From CAKZNE01 sp963976435 (lineage in GTDB: Bacteria; Bacteroidota; Bacteroidia; Flavobacteriales; Schleiferiaceae), in NCBI GenBank assembly GCA_963976435.1, contig CAXBKQ010000012.1:60566-124565 (forward strand): DNA of 64,000 nt, written 5' to 3'. Of this stretch, positions 1-9,132 are shown piece after piece. Numbering within the stretch: the stretch's first letter is position 1; the number at the start of each line of letters is the position of its first letter. Below the pieces are notes generated by a model. The model saw only the letters and a list, made by a program, of their open reading frames with translations, had not been told where the DNA came from and ran no database searches. The position numbers and the translations under genes were made by a program.

Positions 1-1
1 A

Positions 2-169
2 GAAAAAGGCGCCCAATTGGTGCTCGATGGTGCTGTTTTACAATCCTATTGTAGAGGAAAATGGGCTGGAATTTGGCTAGAAGGGAGTTATTCTTGGCCA
101 AAAGATTTTCACAAGCTTGATCAACTGAAAATCCTAAATGGAGCTCGAATTGAAGACCTAGAATATTAA
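2..169 (+). CDS. C-terminal 55 residues of an unrecognised protein (5' end outside window)
   Basis: An open frame enters from the left edge and ends at TAA 167-169. The visible residues include LVLDGAVLQ and WAGIWLEGSYSWP and end in RIEDLEY. The other two forward frames hit stops early, and the composition is protein-like, so this is probably the end of a real gene. It lies about 60 bp before aroC on the same strand. I do not recognise a family, and no function can be assigned from this fragment. Confidence 0.5.
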   Translation, partial: EKGAQLVLDGAVLQSYCRGKWAGIWLEGSYSWPKDFHKLDQLKILNGARIEDLEY

Positions 170-212
170 AATCGAATTTTATTTAAATCGTATTTTTTCT
201 TACTGAATAATC

Positions 213-225
213 ATTTTCTTTGTGC
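213..225 (+). promoter_or_regulatory. Possible -7 element directly before aroC
   Basis: The string attttctttgtgc contains TTTCTTTG, one mismatch from the Bacteroidota -7 consensus TAnnTTTG. Almost the same string lies directly before the aroK start (11599-11611). It ends a few bases before ATG 228, which would give a very short leader. It also argues against the upstream in-frame GTG at 222, which sits inside the element. Confidence 0.35.
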
Positions 226-227
226 TT

Positions 228-1292
228 ATGGCTGCAAATTCTTTTGGAAATATTTTTAAGCTTAGCACCTTCGGTGAATCCCACGGAAAGGCTATCGGTG
301 GAATCATCGATGGATGTCCTGCCGGACTGAAAATAGATTTGGAATTTGTACAATCGCAATTGGACAAAAGAAAACCCGGGCAATCTAAAATTACAACCCA
401 GCGCAAGGAAACCGACAGGGTTGAATTTCTTTCTGGAATTTTTGAAGGACAAAGTACTGGGGCTCCAATTGGTTTTATAATCAAGAATGAAGATGCTAAA
501 TCCAAAGATTACAGTCATCTAAAGGATAATTACAGACCATCACATGCGGATTTTGTTTATGAGGAAAAATATGGTCATAGGGATTATCGCGGTGGTGGTA
601 GGTCTTCTGCTCGAGAAACGGCATGTAGGGTAGTAGCCGGTGCAATTGCTCTGCAATTACTAAAGGATTTAAAAATTCAGGCCTATGTTTCTTCTGTAGG
701 GGATTTAAAATTAAATAAGTCCTATATAGATCTGGATTTCTCCAAAACAGAAAAAAATATTGTCCGTTGTCCAGACCCAGAATTTGCAGAGCTTTTAATT
801 GATAGAATTGAAGAAGTTAGAAAGGAAGGAGATAGTATCGGAGGCATTGTGAGCTGTGTTATTCAAAATGTGCCTATTGGTTTAGGAGAACCTGTTTTCG
901 ATAAACTTCATGCCCAGCTAGCCAAGGCTATGTTGAGTATAAACGCCGTAAAGGGTTTTGAATATGGTAGTGGATTCAATGCTACGACCATGAAAGGGAG
1001 TGAGCACAATGATATATTTATTGATGGTGGAATAACCCAGACAAACTATTCTGGAGGTATCCAAGGGGGAATTTCAAATGGTCAGGATATTTATTTCAAT
1101 GTTGCTTTTAAACCAGTTGCCACCTTGATGAAGGATCAAAAAAGTATCAATAAGGATGGAAATGAAGTTGTAATAAAAGGAAAAGGCAGACATGACCCCT
1201 GCGTGGTTCCAAGGGCCGTGCCTATAGTTGAAGCCATGGCCGCTTTAGTCCTCGCGGATTTTTATCTTCTTCAAAAAACAAATAAATTATAG
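228..1292 (+). CDS. aroC: Chorismate synthase
   Basis: Catalyses the last step of the shikimate pathway, converting 5-enolpyruvylshikimate-3-phosphate to chorismate with reduced FMN, in the cytoplasm. The family signatures are visible: NSFGN and FGESHGKAIGG at the N-terminus, HADFVYEEKYGHRDYRGGGR with SSARET in the middle, and KGRHDPCVVPRAVP near the C-terminus. The length (about 354 residues) is normal for the family. I chose ATG 228, giving MAANSFGN, over GTG 222 because family members start close to this point and 222 lies in a likely promoter element. The symporter gene follows after 4 bp. The other shikimate gene here, aroK, lies 10 kb away. Confidence 0.97.
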   Translation: MAANSFGNIFKLSTFGESHGKAIGGIIDGCPAGLKIDLEFVQSQLDKRKPGQSKITTQRKETDRVEFLSGIFEGQSTGAPIGFIIKNEDAKSKDYSHLKDNYRPSHADFVYEEKYGHRDYRGGGRSSARETACRVVAGAIALQLLKDLKIQAYVSSVGDLKLNKSYIDLDFSKTEKNIVRCPDPEFAELLIDRIEEVRKEGDSIGGIVSCVIQNVPIGLGEPVFDKLHAQLAKAMLSINAVKGFEYGSGFNATTMKGSEHNDIFIDGGITQTNYSGGIQGGISNGQDIYFNVAFKPVATLMKDQKSINKDGNEVVIKGKGRHDPCVVPRAVPIVEAMAALVLADFYLLQKTNKL

Positions 1293-1296
1293 GATT

Positions 1297-2709
1297 ATGA
1301 AACTAGCATTACATTGGAAAATAATTATTGGATTGCTGCTTGGAATTATTTGGGCACTTGTTTCCAGTTATCTAGGCTGGAGTGAGTTTACCATTAATTG
1401 GATTGCTCCCTTTGGTACTATTTTCATAAACCTGCTTAAACTCATTGCCGTTCCTTTAGTTTTATTCTCCATTATTAGTGGTGTTGCCGGAATTGGAGAC
1501 CCTTCCAGCTTGGGTAGAATGGGCGCTAAAACTCTAATTTTTTATTTTCTAACTACTCTTCTGGCAGTAAGCATTGGGCTCTTGCTAGTAAATATGGTAA
1601 AACCTGGAGAATGGATTGAAGAATCTAGCCGAATTGATAATCGCATAAGCTATGAGCTTTGGGCAATGGAAAATGGTATTGAGATAAAAGATGAAATCCG
1701 ATTATCTGAAAAGCCCGAAAATAGTGGCTTGGTACAGGAAATATCTGAAAGAACTGGTTTTGAGGTAGATGAAACTGTAGGCGATAAATTAAATAAAGCA
1801 AAGGTAGCCAAGGAGTCCGGACCATTGCAGCCTCTGGTAGACATTGTACCTTCCAATATTTTCTTTTCCCTCAATAATAATGGACTGATGCTCCAGGTGA
1901 TATTTTTCGCCATATTTTTTGGTATAAGTCTTTTGTTTATTCCGAAAAAGAAGGCGGAACCTGTAAAAGCTTTTATGGATGGATCCATGGAGGTATTTCT
2001 AAAAATGGTGGATATAGTAATGAAAGCTGCACCTTTCTTTGTTTTTGCCTTATTAGCAGGGGTGGTGAGTAAAATGGCTGGTAATGATATTTCAAAAGTT
2101 ACTCAAATATTTAAGGGCTTATCAACCTATTCATTAACCGTTTTTGTAGGCTTGGTTTTTATGATTTTCGTTACCTATCCCTTGATTTTAAAAATATTTA
2201 CAAGGGTAATTCCCTATAAAGGATTTTTTAAGGCTATGAGCCCCGCTCAAACATTAGCCTTTTCTACCAGTTCCAGCGCTGCTACCTTACCTGTAACTAT
2301 GGAATGTGTTGAGGAAAATCTTGGTGTAGACAAAAAGATCACCGGTTTTGTATTGCCTATTGGCGCAACAGTGAATATGGATGGAACCAGTTTGTATCAA
2401 GCTGTTGCCGTGTTGTTTCTGGCTCAAATCCATATGATAGACTTATCCATTGCTCAGCAATTAACAATAGTTCTTACAGCCACCTTGGCATCTATTGGTT
2501 CGGCTGCTGTGCCTAGTGCAGGATTAGTGATGCTTATTATTGTTTTAGAATCTGTAGGACTCAATCCAGCATGGATAGGAATTGTTTTACCGGTGGATCG
2601 AATTTTAGATATGTGCAGAACCGTTGTAAATGTTACAGGTGATGCAACAGTTTCCTCTGTTATCGCCAAAGGGGAAGGGCTGTTAAACTATAAAGGGTCT
2701 GATCAATAA
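1297..2709 (+). CDS. Dicarboxylate/amino acid:cation symporter (DAACS family)
   Basis: Inner-membrane secondary transporter of the glutamate/aspartate/C4-dicarboxylate family (GltP/DctA/EAAT fold), which moves acidic substrates with Na+ or H+. The sequence shows hydrophobic segments from residue 5 onward, the serine-rich hairpin tip FSTSSSAATLPVT, the NMDGT motif of TM7 within GATVNMDGTSLYQA, and an aspartate- and arginine-containing TM8 region (VDRILDMCRTVVNV). Between the third and fourth segments (about residues 105-180) is a long hydrophilic insert, which partly explains the 470-residue length against about 420 in many relatives. It starts 4 bp after aroC and is probably co-transcribed. 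The substrate cannot be told from sequence alone. Confidence 0.9.
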   Translation: MKLALHWKIIIGLLLGIIWALVSSYLGWSEFTINWIAPFGTIFINLLKLIAVPLVLFSIISGVAGIGDPSSLGRMGAKTLIFYFLTTLLAVSIGLLLVNMVKPGEWIEESSRIDNRISYELWAMENGIEIKDEIRLSEKPENSGLVQEISERTGFEVDETVGDKLNKAKVAKESGPLQPLVDIVPSNIFFSLNNNGLMLQVIFFAIFFGISLLFIPKKKAEPVKAFMDGSMEVFLKMVDIVMKAAPFFVFALLAGVVSKMAGNDISKVTQIFKGLSTYSLTVFVGLVFMIFVTYPLILKIFTRVIPYKGFFKAMSPAQTLAFSTSSSAATLPVTMECVEENLGVDKKITGFVLPIGATVNMDGTSLYQAVAVLFLAQIHMIDLSIAQQLTIVLTATLASIGSAAVPSAGLVMLIIVLESVGLNPAWIGIVLPVDRILDMCRTVVNVTGDATVSSVIAKGEGLLNYKGSDQ

Positions 2710-2761
2710 AATTTTAAAGAATAAATCTGAATAACATCGTTAATTATCAAACATCCACCGC

Positions 2762-5584
2762 ATGAAACGTTTATTTAAAGTTATTGGCCTCCTGTTATTG
2801 TTGATAGTTGGAGCCATGATTATTTTACCAATAGTATTTAAGGATGAGATTGTTGTGAAGGTCAACAATCTAATTAGCGAAAACCTTGAAGCGGAAGTTG
2901 AAATAGGAGATTTTAATCTCAGCCTTTTTAGGAGCTTCCCAAATTTTAATTTTCAAATAGAAAATGTTACCGTAGACGGAAAGAATAACTTTAAAGGTAT
3001 TCGACTTCTTGATGTTGGTGAGTTTGAATTAGAACTTGATGTTTGGAGTGTTATTTCTGGAGAGAATTATAATATTAAAGGAATAAACCTAAAAAATACC
3101 AGCGTACATGTTTTAATTGATGAAAGTGGGAATGCTAATTATGATATCAGTAAAGAATCAGAAAGCAGTACAGAGGTAGAAAACACTGGTGCAGATGCGG
3201 AATCTTCAGATTTTCAATTGAGCCTAAATTCTTATTCTATTGAAAATTTCAATCTCCTTTACACCGATAAGCAAGCCAAAGTATCAGCAGAAATTATTGA
3301 ATTGAATCATTCTGGAAGTGGTAATTTTTCGGAGGATATTGTAGGGGTGAAAACCAACACAGAGATTAAATCTTTAAGTGCATTAATGGATGGAATAGCC
3401 TATCTAAACAAGGTGGAAACAAAGGCTGATTTTGATTTGGAAATTGATAATAATAAAGGTCTTTTTACTTTCGGTGAGAATTTGGTGAAAATGAATGACT
3501 TACAGCTAAATTTCACCGGTTCAGTGTCTATGCCAGAAGGTGAGAACATGGCTATGGACCTTCAATTTTCTAGCCCTCAAAGTTCTTTTAAAAGTGTATT
3601 GTCCCTTATTCCCTCCATCTATTTCGAAGGTTTTGAAGACCTTAAAACTGAAGGAAACTTTAGTTTAAAAGGAGAATTGAAAGGGGAATATGATGAGGTT
3701 TATGAAAAATACCCAGGCTTCGATTTCGACTTCAATGTTGAAGATGCCTCAATCCAATACCCAGACTTACCTGCAGCGGTAAAAGGAATAAATATTAGCA
3801 CCCATATTTACAATAAAAGTTCTGATCTGGATAATATGGTGATAGATGTTAAAAAAGCTAAGGCCCTTGTAGCGGGTAGCCCTATTGATGCCACAATGAA
3901 CCTAAAGACTCCCATTTCAGATCCCAATATTAAAGCTTATTTAAAAACAGATTTTAATCTTAGCAATATAGCCAAGGCCATCCCCATGGAAGGTTTTGAC
4001 TATTCTGGAAATATAAAAGCCGACTTGAATTTTGGAGCCAAGATGTCTGATATTGATAATGAGGATTATGAGAAAGTAAAGGCAGAAGGAGCAATGGAAA
4101 TGAAAGATGTAGTTTTTGGAGGATCTGAAATGCCATTACCAATAACCATTAAAGAGGCAAAACTTCTCTTTTCACCACAATATGCAGATTTACAATCATT
4201 CACCATGCTTTTTGCTAAGTCCGATCTAAGCGCAAGTGGACGTATTGATAATTTGTTGCCCTATGCCCTGAGAGATGATTCTTTACATGGAGTTTTTAAT
4301 GTTAGTTCCAATATGTTGAACCTCACAGAGCTCAGTAAAATTGCACCTGAAGAGGAAGGCCAAAGTGTGGATAGTAGCCAGACAGCAACCAGTGAAGGCT
4401 TGCCTCGAATCCCTCAAAATTTGGATTTTGAATTAAATACAGATGTAAAGGAAGTCTTAATGGACAGCCTTCAAATCCAGAATATAAAGGGAAAAATGGC
4501 ATTAAAGAAAGGAAAGGCTGAAATGGAAAACCTGCAGATGGATCTAATTGGGGGAAGTGTAAAACTAAGTGGATACTATGATAGTAAACCTGCTCAGCCG
4601 AAGATAGATATGAACTTGGCTATAAAAGACTTTGGGTTCAAAGAAAGTTTTGAATCCTTAGAGATCGTTCAAAAGATGGTGCCTATCATGCAGAATACGG
4701 AGGGGAAATTTAGTAGCAGTTTTGCCATACAATCCCTAATGAACGAGGATTATTCATTGGATCTAAATAGCGTTTTGGCAGAGGGAAATTTATTTACAAA
4801 TGGATTGAAAACCTCTCCAAAGTCCATGCAAAAGCTTTCTGAAATACTTAAAAACCCTTCCCTTTCCTCTTTAGATATTGGGAAAATAGATTTAAAATTT
4901 AAGATTGAAAATGGAAGAGTGGAAGTGGAACCCTTTGATATAAAAGCTGGGAATATTAATGCCAGCGTTTCGGGTTCTAATGGCTTAGACCAAAGCTTAG
5001 ATTATAAGATGGATATGAAAATTCCTGTATCTGGAATTAAAGCCTCTAATCTGTTGGCAAATATTGGCGCCAGCTCAGGTTCTAAGGTAGACCTAGCTGT
5101 AAATATTGGAGGGACATTTACCGACCCTAAGATTAGTACATCTTTTGGTGATCTTGTAAATAATGTTCTTGATAATATCAAAAACCAAGTGAATGATAAG
5201 GTGGAAGAAGTAAAACAAGATGCTATAGATAAGGTAAATGAGGAAAGTCAAAAACTTATTGATCAAGCGGCAGCAAAAGGGGATGAGCTAATTGCCGAAG
5301 CTGAAAAAGCCGCTCAAAAATTAAATGATGTAGCCGCAGAAAATGCTCAAAAGATTAGGGATGAAGCTGAAAAGCAAGCCAGTAAATTGGAAGAAGAAGC
5401 CAAGGGGAATTTCCTTAAAGAAAAAGCTGCAGAAAAGGCCGCAAAAGCTTTGAGAGATAAAGCTGATAAGGAATCTAAAAAAATAGAAGATGAAGCTGCA
5501 GAACAAGGAAAAAAATTAATTGATGAAGCCAAAGCGAAAAAACTTCAGCTTGTAAAGGAAGCAGAAGAAAAGGCGAAAATTTAA
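2762..5584 (+). CDS. AsmA-family envelope protein with a long C-terminal coiled coil
   Basis: A 940-residue protein with one N-terminal membrane segment (about residues 5-25) followed by a large beta-rich region like AsmA/TamB-type bridge proteins, which are thought to move or organise lipids between inner and outer membranes. The AsmA-like C-terminal domain is seen around residues 560-790 in phrases such as DIGKIDLKFKIENGRVEVEPF and NIGGTFTDPKI. From about residue 800 to the end the protein changes to a highly charged Ala/Glu/Lys helix with repeated EEAEKAAQKL-like units, predicted to be a long amphipathic coiled coil. That tail is not part of the core family. It precedes an OmpA-family gene by 22 bp, so the two probably form an envelope operon. 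Confidence 0.8.
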   Translation: MKRLFKVIGLLLLLIVGAMIILPIVFKDEIVVKVNNLISENLEAEVEIGDFNLSLFRSFPNFNFQIENVTVDGKNNFKGIRLLDVGEFELELDVWSVISGENYNIKGINLKNTSVHVLIDESGNANYDISKESESSTEVENTGADAESSDFQLSLNSYSIENFNLLYTDKQAKVSAEIIELNHSGSGNFSEDIVGVKTNTEIKSLSALMDGIAYLNKVETKADFDLEIDNNKGLFTFGENLVKMNDLQLNFTGSVSMPEGENMAMDLQFSSPQSSFKSVLSLIPSIYFEGFEDLKTEGNFSLKGELKGEYDEVYEKYPGFDFDFNVEDASIQYPDLPAAVKGINISTHIYNKSSDLDNMVIDVKKAKALVAGSPIDATMNLKTPISDPNIKAYLKTDFNLSNIAKAIPMEGFDYSGNIKADLNFGAKMSDIDNEDYEKVKAEGAMEMKDVVFGGSEMPLPITIKEAKLLFSPQYADLQSFTMLFAKSDLSASGRIDNLLPYALRDDSLHGVFNVSSNMLNLTELSKIAPEEEGQSVDSSQTATSEGLPRIPQNLDFELNTDVKEVLMDSLQIQNIKGKMALKKGKAEMENLQMDLIGGSVKLSGYYDSKPAQPKIDMNLAIKDFGFKESFESLEIVQKMVPIMQNTEGKFSSSFAIQSLMNEDYSLDLNSVLAEGNLFTNGLKTSPKSMQKLSEILKNPSLSSLDIGKIDLKFKIENGRVEVEPFDIKAGNINASVSGSNGLDQSLDYKMDMKIPVSGIKASNLLANIGASSGSKVDLAVNIGGTFTDPKISTSFGDLVNNVLDNIKNQVNDKVEEVKQDAIDKVNEESQKLIDQAAAKGDELIAEAEKAAQKLNDVAAENAQKIRDEAEKQASKLEEEAKGNFLKEKAAEKAAKALRDKADKESKKIEDEAAEQGKKLIDEAKAKKLQLVKEAEEKAKI

Positions 5585-5606
5585 TTGATCTGTCCTTTAG
5601 TCAGTA

Positions 5607-7586
5607 ATGAATATGAAAATGAATTTATCAAAATTATTAAGTCTTGTACTGCTACTCCTTGGCTTCCAGGCTTTCTCCCAACCGGAATTGGGTGACGGTG
5701 AATGTGATCATACGGTGGATGAAGCTGCACAAAAATGGCTCCCGAAAGCCTTGAAAAATTGGCGAACCAAAAATTATAGAGAAGCAGAGAGATATTTAAA
5801 AAAAGCGGTTGATGCCGATAATGAATATCCTGATGCTCTTTTTTTATTGGGTGATCTGTATGTAAAAAAATCTCAATTGAAAAAGGCCAGTGCCCTATGG
5901 GCGAAGTTGGTTGAAGTTTGTCCAAACTATAAACCCGAAGTAAGTTATTTCCTTGGGGCAATTTTTTTAGAATTAGATCGGCGACCAGAGGCGATAGACT
6001 TATTTAATAGTTTTTTAGCAAACCCAGAAAGGGATAGATCTTATGATAAAGAAGTTAAAATGGCCTTAGAAGAAGCCATAATAATGGAAGAAATAATGTC
6101 GAACCCTGTGCCCTTTGATCCTAAGTCCATGAAAGGACTTTGCACTATTCAAGATGAATATTTGGCTACAATTTCTCCAGATCAACAGACTATTTATTTT
6201 ACCCGTAGGAGTAAAAAGGTAAATAGAAGGGATGGGCCAGGCGCAAAGACCAGAATTGTAGAAGAGTTTTCTTTTTCACAAAGGCAGGATGATGGATTGT
6301 TTGAAGAGGGAATGCCTATGGATAGCCCATTTAATACTTCTTATAATGAAGGAGGACCGAGTATTACCGCTAATAATACAGAATTGTATTTCACAGTTTG
6401 CCAGGATTTAAAAGGTTATAAAAATTGTGACATCTATTTTTCTGAACTCGATGATATGGGTTATTGGACTACACCTGTAAGTGTAGGGGATCATATCAAT
6501 AGAAGGGACTCCTGGGAAAGCCAGCCTGCCGTATCAGCAAATGGGGATATGCTTTTCTTTTCTAGCAATAGAAAGGATGGAATTGGTGGTTTGGATTTAT
6601 ATGTTTGCAAAAGGGAAGAAGACGGTAAATGGTCTGCACCCCAAAATTTAGGTCCTACCGTAAACACCAAAAAGCATGAAAAAACCCCTTTTATGCATAG
6701 CGATAGTGAGACCCTTTATTTCACAAGCGATGGACATATTGGCCTTGGAAATTTTGATATTTTCTATGTTAAGGCTATAAATGACAGTCTATGGGAAAGA
6801 CCAAAAAATATTGGCTATCCTATCAATTCAAAAGATGATGATTTGGGTTTATTTGTGAGCCTTGATGGTCAAAAGGCCTACTTCGCCTCTAACAAATTGA
6901 GAAAAGGTAATGGCTGGGAGATTTATGAATTTGACTTACCAAAATCTGCACAACCGGCTAAGGTGGCTTTAATTCAGGGGAATCTAACAAATGAAAATGG
7001 TGACCCTATTGCGGATGCAAGCTTAGAAATTAAAAATTTAAATACTAAAGAGATTAGTAAGATAAGGGTAGACAAGGAAACAGGGAGGTATGCCAAAGCT
7101 GTGAAATTGGAGAAAGGACAGGATCTTATTGTTACAGTTAAGAAAAAAGGAATGGCTTTTAATTCAAAATATATTGATTCTGAAAAGGCCACTGTAGAAC
7201 CCTTGGTAAAAGCTCCTTTGGAAGTTTTAAAATTGGAAATAGGAAAGGAGTATAAATTGAATGATATCAATTTTGGTTCAAATTCCTATTCATTAAATGC
7301 CGCATCAAAAGGAGTAATAGATGAATTTATTATTTATTTGAAGGAAAACCCAGAATTGAAAGCTGATATCCAGGGGCATACAGACAATGTTGGTAATACA
7401 AACGACAATAAGAACCTTTCTAGAAATAGAGCAAAAACGGTTTATGATTATGTGGTTGAAAAGGGAATAAGTCCTTCCAGGCTAAAATTCCATGGATATG
7501 GAGAAACTAGGCCTATTTCAGAAAATAGCACAGAAGAGGGAAGGGCCAAAAACCGTCGTACAGTATTCGTTATCACTTCAAGATAA
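5607..7586 (+). CDS. OmpA-family lipoprotein-like envelope protein with TPR, PD40 propeller and CarboxypepD_reg domains
   Basis: A 659-residue exported protein. A signal peptide occupies about residues 3-25 (LLLLGFQAFSQ). TPR-like helices follow (about 40-150, with YREAERYLKKAVDADNEYPD), then WD40-like PD40 repeats (about 160-450, repeated YFTSDG/FFSSNR phrases), a carboxypeptidase-regulatory-like beta-sandwich (about 455-540), and an OmpA peptidoglycan-binding domain (about 550-659). The OmpA domain carries GHTDNVG and the NLSRNRAKTV helix typical of diaminopimelate binding. This architecture is common in Bacteroidota and is shared with PorE-type T9SS proteins and with many related OmpA proteins. 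I cannot say it is the T9SS component. It lies 22 bp after the AsmA-like gene. Confidence 0.85.
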   Translation: MNMKMNLSKLLSLVLLLLGFQAFSQPELGDGECDHTVDEAAQKWLPKALKNWRTKNYREAERYLKKAVDADNEYPDALFLLGDLYVKKSQLKKASALWAKLVEVCPNYKPEVSYFLGAIFLELDRRPEAIDLFNSFLANPERDRSYDKEVKMALEEAIIMEEIMSNPVPFDPKSMKGLCTIQDEYLATISPDQQTIYFTRRSKKVNRRDGPGAKTRIVEEFSFSQRQDDGLFEEGMPMDSPFNTSYNEGGPSITANNTELYFTVCQDLKGYKNCDIYFSELDDMGYWTTPVSVGDHINRRDSWESQPAVSANGDMLFFSSNRKDGIGGLDLYVCKREEDGKWSAPQNLGPTVNTKKHEKTPFMHSDSETLYFTSDGHIGLGNFDIFYVKAINDSLWERPKNIGYPINSKDDDLGLFVSLDGQKAYFASNKLRKGNGWEIYEFDLPKSAQPAKVALIQGNLTNENGDPIADASLEIKNLNTKEISKIRVDKETGRYAKAVKLEKGQDLIVTVKKKGMAFNSKYIDSEKATVEPLVKAPLEVLKLEIGKEYKLNDINFGSNSYSLNAASKGVIDEFIIYLKENPELKADIQGHTDNVGNTNDNKNLSRNRAKTVYDYVVEKGISPSRLKFHGYGETRPISENSTEEGRAKNRRTVFVITSR

Positions 7587-7808
7587 AGAAGTCCTTTTTA
7601 GTTTTAAATTCTTTATTTGATTGTAGAAATACTCCGCATAGCTCAACTCATCAAAATCGTAAATTTTCTTTTTGACAAGAATTCCAAAAAAATAGCTGCT
7701 ATATACAACCATTATAGAATGGCCATTTCTTATAAGCAGCTTCAGAGAGTAGTTTTTGTTTTTTTCTGATTTGAGGATATGAAATCCTCTAAGATGTTGT
7801 TTGTTCAC
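7578..7808 (-). CDS. Small hypothetical protein (doubtful)
   Basis: A 76-residue frame starting with GTG, opposite and overlapping the last 9 bases of the OmpA-family gene. It has a basic N-terminus, a hydrophobic middle (IMVVYSSYFFGILV) and a Tyr/Asn-rich end (AEYFYNQIKNLKLK). I recognise no family. It lies downstream of the rplS terminator hairpin on the same strand, so it would need its own promoter. It could be a real small protein or simply an open stretch in AT-rich DNA. Confidence 0.3.
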   Translation of the reverse strand: MNKQHLRGFHILKSEKNKNYSLKLLIRNGHSIMVVYSSYFFGILVKKKIYDFDELSYAEYFYNQIKNLKLKRTSLS

Positions 7809-7820
7809 TTTGTTCCATTA

Positions 7821-7851
7821 AAAAAGCCGCTACAAATGAGCGGCTTTTTTA
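7821..7851. terminator. Bidirectional rho-independent terminator after rplS
   Basis: A 10-bp perfect stem (aaaaagccgc / gcggcttttt) with a 9-base loop, with A and T runs on both sides. It lies 18 bp past the rplS stop on the minus strand and can act in both directions. Confidence 0.85.
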
Positions 7852-7868
7852 TTATGTGAAAGTAAACT

Positions 7869-8216
7869 CTACATTCTTCTTTCTTTAATTCTCGCAGCTT
7901 TACCTGTACGTTCTCTTTGATAGAAAATACGTGCTCTACGAACTTTACCTTTCTTATTAACTTCAATTTTTTCGATAGTAGGAAGGTTTAATGGGAAAAT
8001 TCTTTCCACACCAATGTTTCCAGACATCTTGCGAATTGTAAAGGTTTCTGTAGCAGCGGAACCTCTTCTCTGTAGTACGATACCACGGAAGAACTGAACA
8101 CGCTCTTTAGCACCCTCAATAATTTTGTAATAAACGGTAATTGTATCTCCAGCTGCGAAATCTGGAAAATCTTTTCTTGGGACAAATTCGTCCTGTACAA
8201 ACTTTACTAAATCCAT
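7869..8216 (-). CDS. rplS: 50S ribosomal protein L19
   Basis: Structural protein of the large ribosomal subunit at the interface with the 30S subunit. Recognisable motifs are FRGIVLQRRGSAATETFTIR, GVERIFPLNLP and a basic C-terminal part (KGKVRRARIFYQRERTGKAARI). The 115-residue length is normal. It follows trmD on the same strand with a 140-bp gap, the usual trmD-rplS order, but rpsP and rimM, the other common members of that operon, are absent. A strong terminator follows directly. Confidence 0.98.
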   Translation of the reverse strand: MDLVKFVQDEFVPRKDFPDFAAGDTITVYYKIIEGAKERVQFFRGIVLQRRGSAATETFTIRKMSGNIGVERIFPLNLPTIEKIEVNKKGKVRRARIFYQRERTGKAARIKERRM

Positions 8217-8356
8217 TTTGTAAAGAGTTATTTAAAAAATTCCTGAAAGCCAACATTCACATCTTTTGCCAGAGGTTGAAAATCAGATGTTTATCCTAGA
8301 ATCATCTATTTGATAAACGGATGGCAATATTAAAACAAATGTCTGGAAATAAAAAG

Positions 8357-9034
8357 CTATTCTTCCAATAAATCTGGTCTTCTTTCTTCGGTTCTTTTTA
8401 GGGCTTGTTCGTGGCGCCATTCATCGATTTTTGGAAAGTTACCAGTAGTGAGTATTTCTGGAACCTTCCATCCATTAAATTCTGCTGGTCTTGTATAAAC
8501 AGGAGGTGCCAGAAGATCGTCTTGAAATGAATCAAATAGGGCAGAGGATTCATCATTTAAAACTCCGGGAATCAAACGAATAATAGAATCGGAAACTACA
8601 GCAGCAGCTAGTTCTCCTCCACTTAAAACATAATCGCCAATAGAGATTTCCATACTTATTATTTCATCTCTAATCCTTTGGTCTATACCTTTATAATGTC
8701 CACATAAGATCATCAGATTTCCTTTCAAGGATAATTGGTTGGCCGTTTTTTGGTTAAAACGTTGCCCGTCTGGTGTCATGTAAATAATGTGGTCGTAGTC
8801 TCTTTGCTTTTTTAAGTTCTGGATACAATTGTAGATGGGTTCTATCATCATAACCATTCCAGCACCACCACCAAACTGATAATCATCTATCTGCCTGTGC
8901 TTTCCAAGTCCGTATTCCTTAAGGTCATGAACATGCACCTCTACCAACTTTCTCTGGATAGCTCTTTTCAAAATAGAATCTCCAAAAGGACTTTCAAGTA
9001 GTTTCGGAAGGGCTGTAATAATATCAATTCGCAT
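8357..9034 (-). CDS. trmD: tRNA (guanine-N1)-methyltransferase
   Basis: Methylates G37 next to the anticodon of tRNAs with S-adenosylmethionine, which prevents +1 frameshifting. Family motifs visible are MRIDIITALP at the start, QFGGGAGMVMMIEPI, LCGHYKGIDQRI, the SPOUT knot region ISIGDYVLSGGELAA, and PPVYTRPAEFNGWKVPEIL. I chose ATG 9034 rather than the in-frame ATG 9052. Other TrmD proteins begin with MRIDIIT, and the 18 extra bases overlap a perfect TATTTTTG promoter element. The length then is 225 residues, as expected. rplS follows on the same strand. Confidence 0.97.
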   Translation of the reverse strand: MRIDIITALPKLLESPFGDSILKRAIQRKLVEVHVHDLKEYGLGKHRQIDDYQFGGGAGMVMMIEPIYNCIQNLKKQRDYDHIIYMTPDGQRFNQKTANQLSLKGNLMILCGHYKGIDQRIRDEIISMEISIGDYVLSGGELAAAVVSDSIIRLIPGVLNDESSALFDSFQDDLLAPPVYTRPAEFNGWKVPEILTTGNFPKIDEWRHEQALKRTEERRPDLLEE

Positions 9035-9038
9035 TCTG

Positions 9039-9072
9039 CAAAAATAGAGCATTGTATAAAAAAAAGGCCCAA
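9039..9072 (-). promoter_or_regulatory. Flavobacterial-type promoter of trmD
   Basis: On the minus strand TTG (9072-9070), a 23-base spacer and TATTTTTG (9046-9039) match the Bacteroidota sigma-ABfr consensus TTG-N17-23-TAnnTTTG. The -7 element ends 4 bases before ATG 9034, so the transcript would have a very short leader. The TTG overlaps the msrB terminator stem. Confidence 0.6.
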
Positions 9073-9096
9073 ATTCTAAATGAATAAGGACCTTTT
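9058..9096 (-). terminator. Rho-independent terminator after msrB
   Basis: On the minus strand a 9-bp stem (AAAAGGTCC / GGGCCTTTT, one G-U pair) encloses a 17-base loop and is followed by a T-rich run. It works only in the minus direction and separates msrB from trmD. Confidence 0.65.
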
Positions 9097-9132
9097 AACT
9101 GAGAACTGCTTTTTTTTAATGTTGTTGCTCCT

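Noticed and set aside
5607..7586. OmpA-family gene as the T9SS component PorE
   Set aside because: Domain order is similar, but many Bacteroidota OmpA proteins share it and no por or gld genes are in the window.
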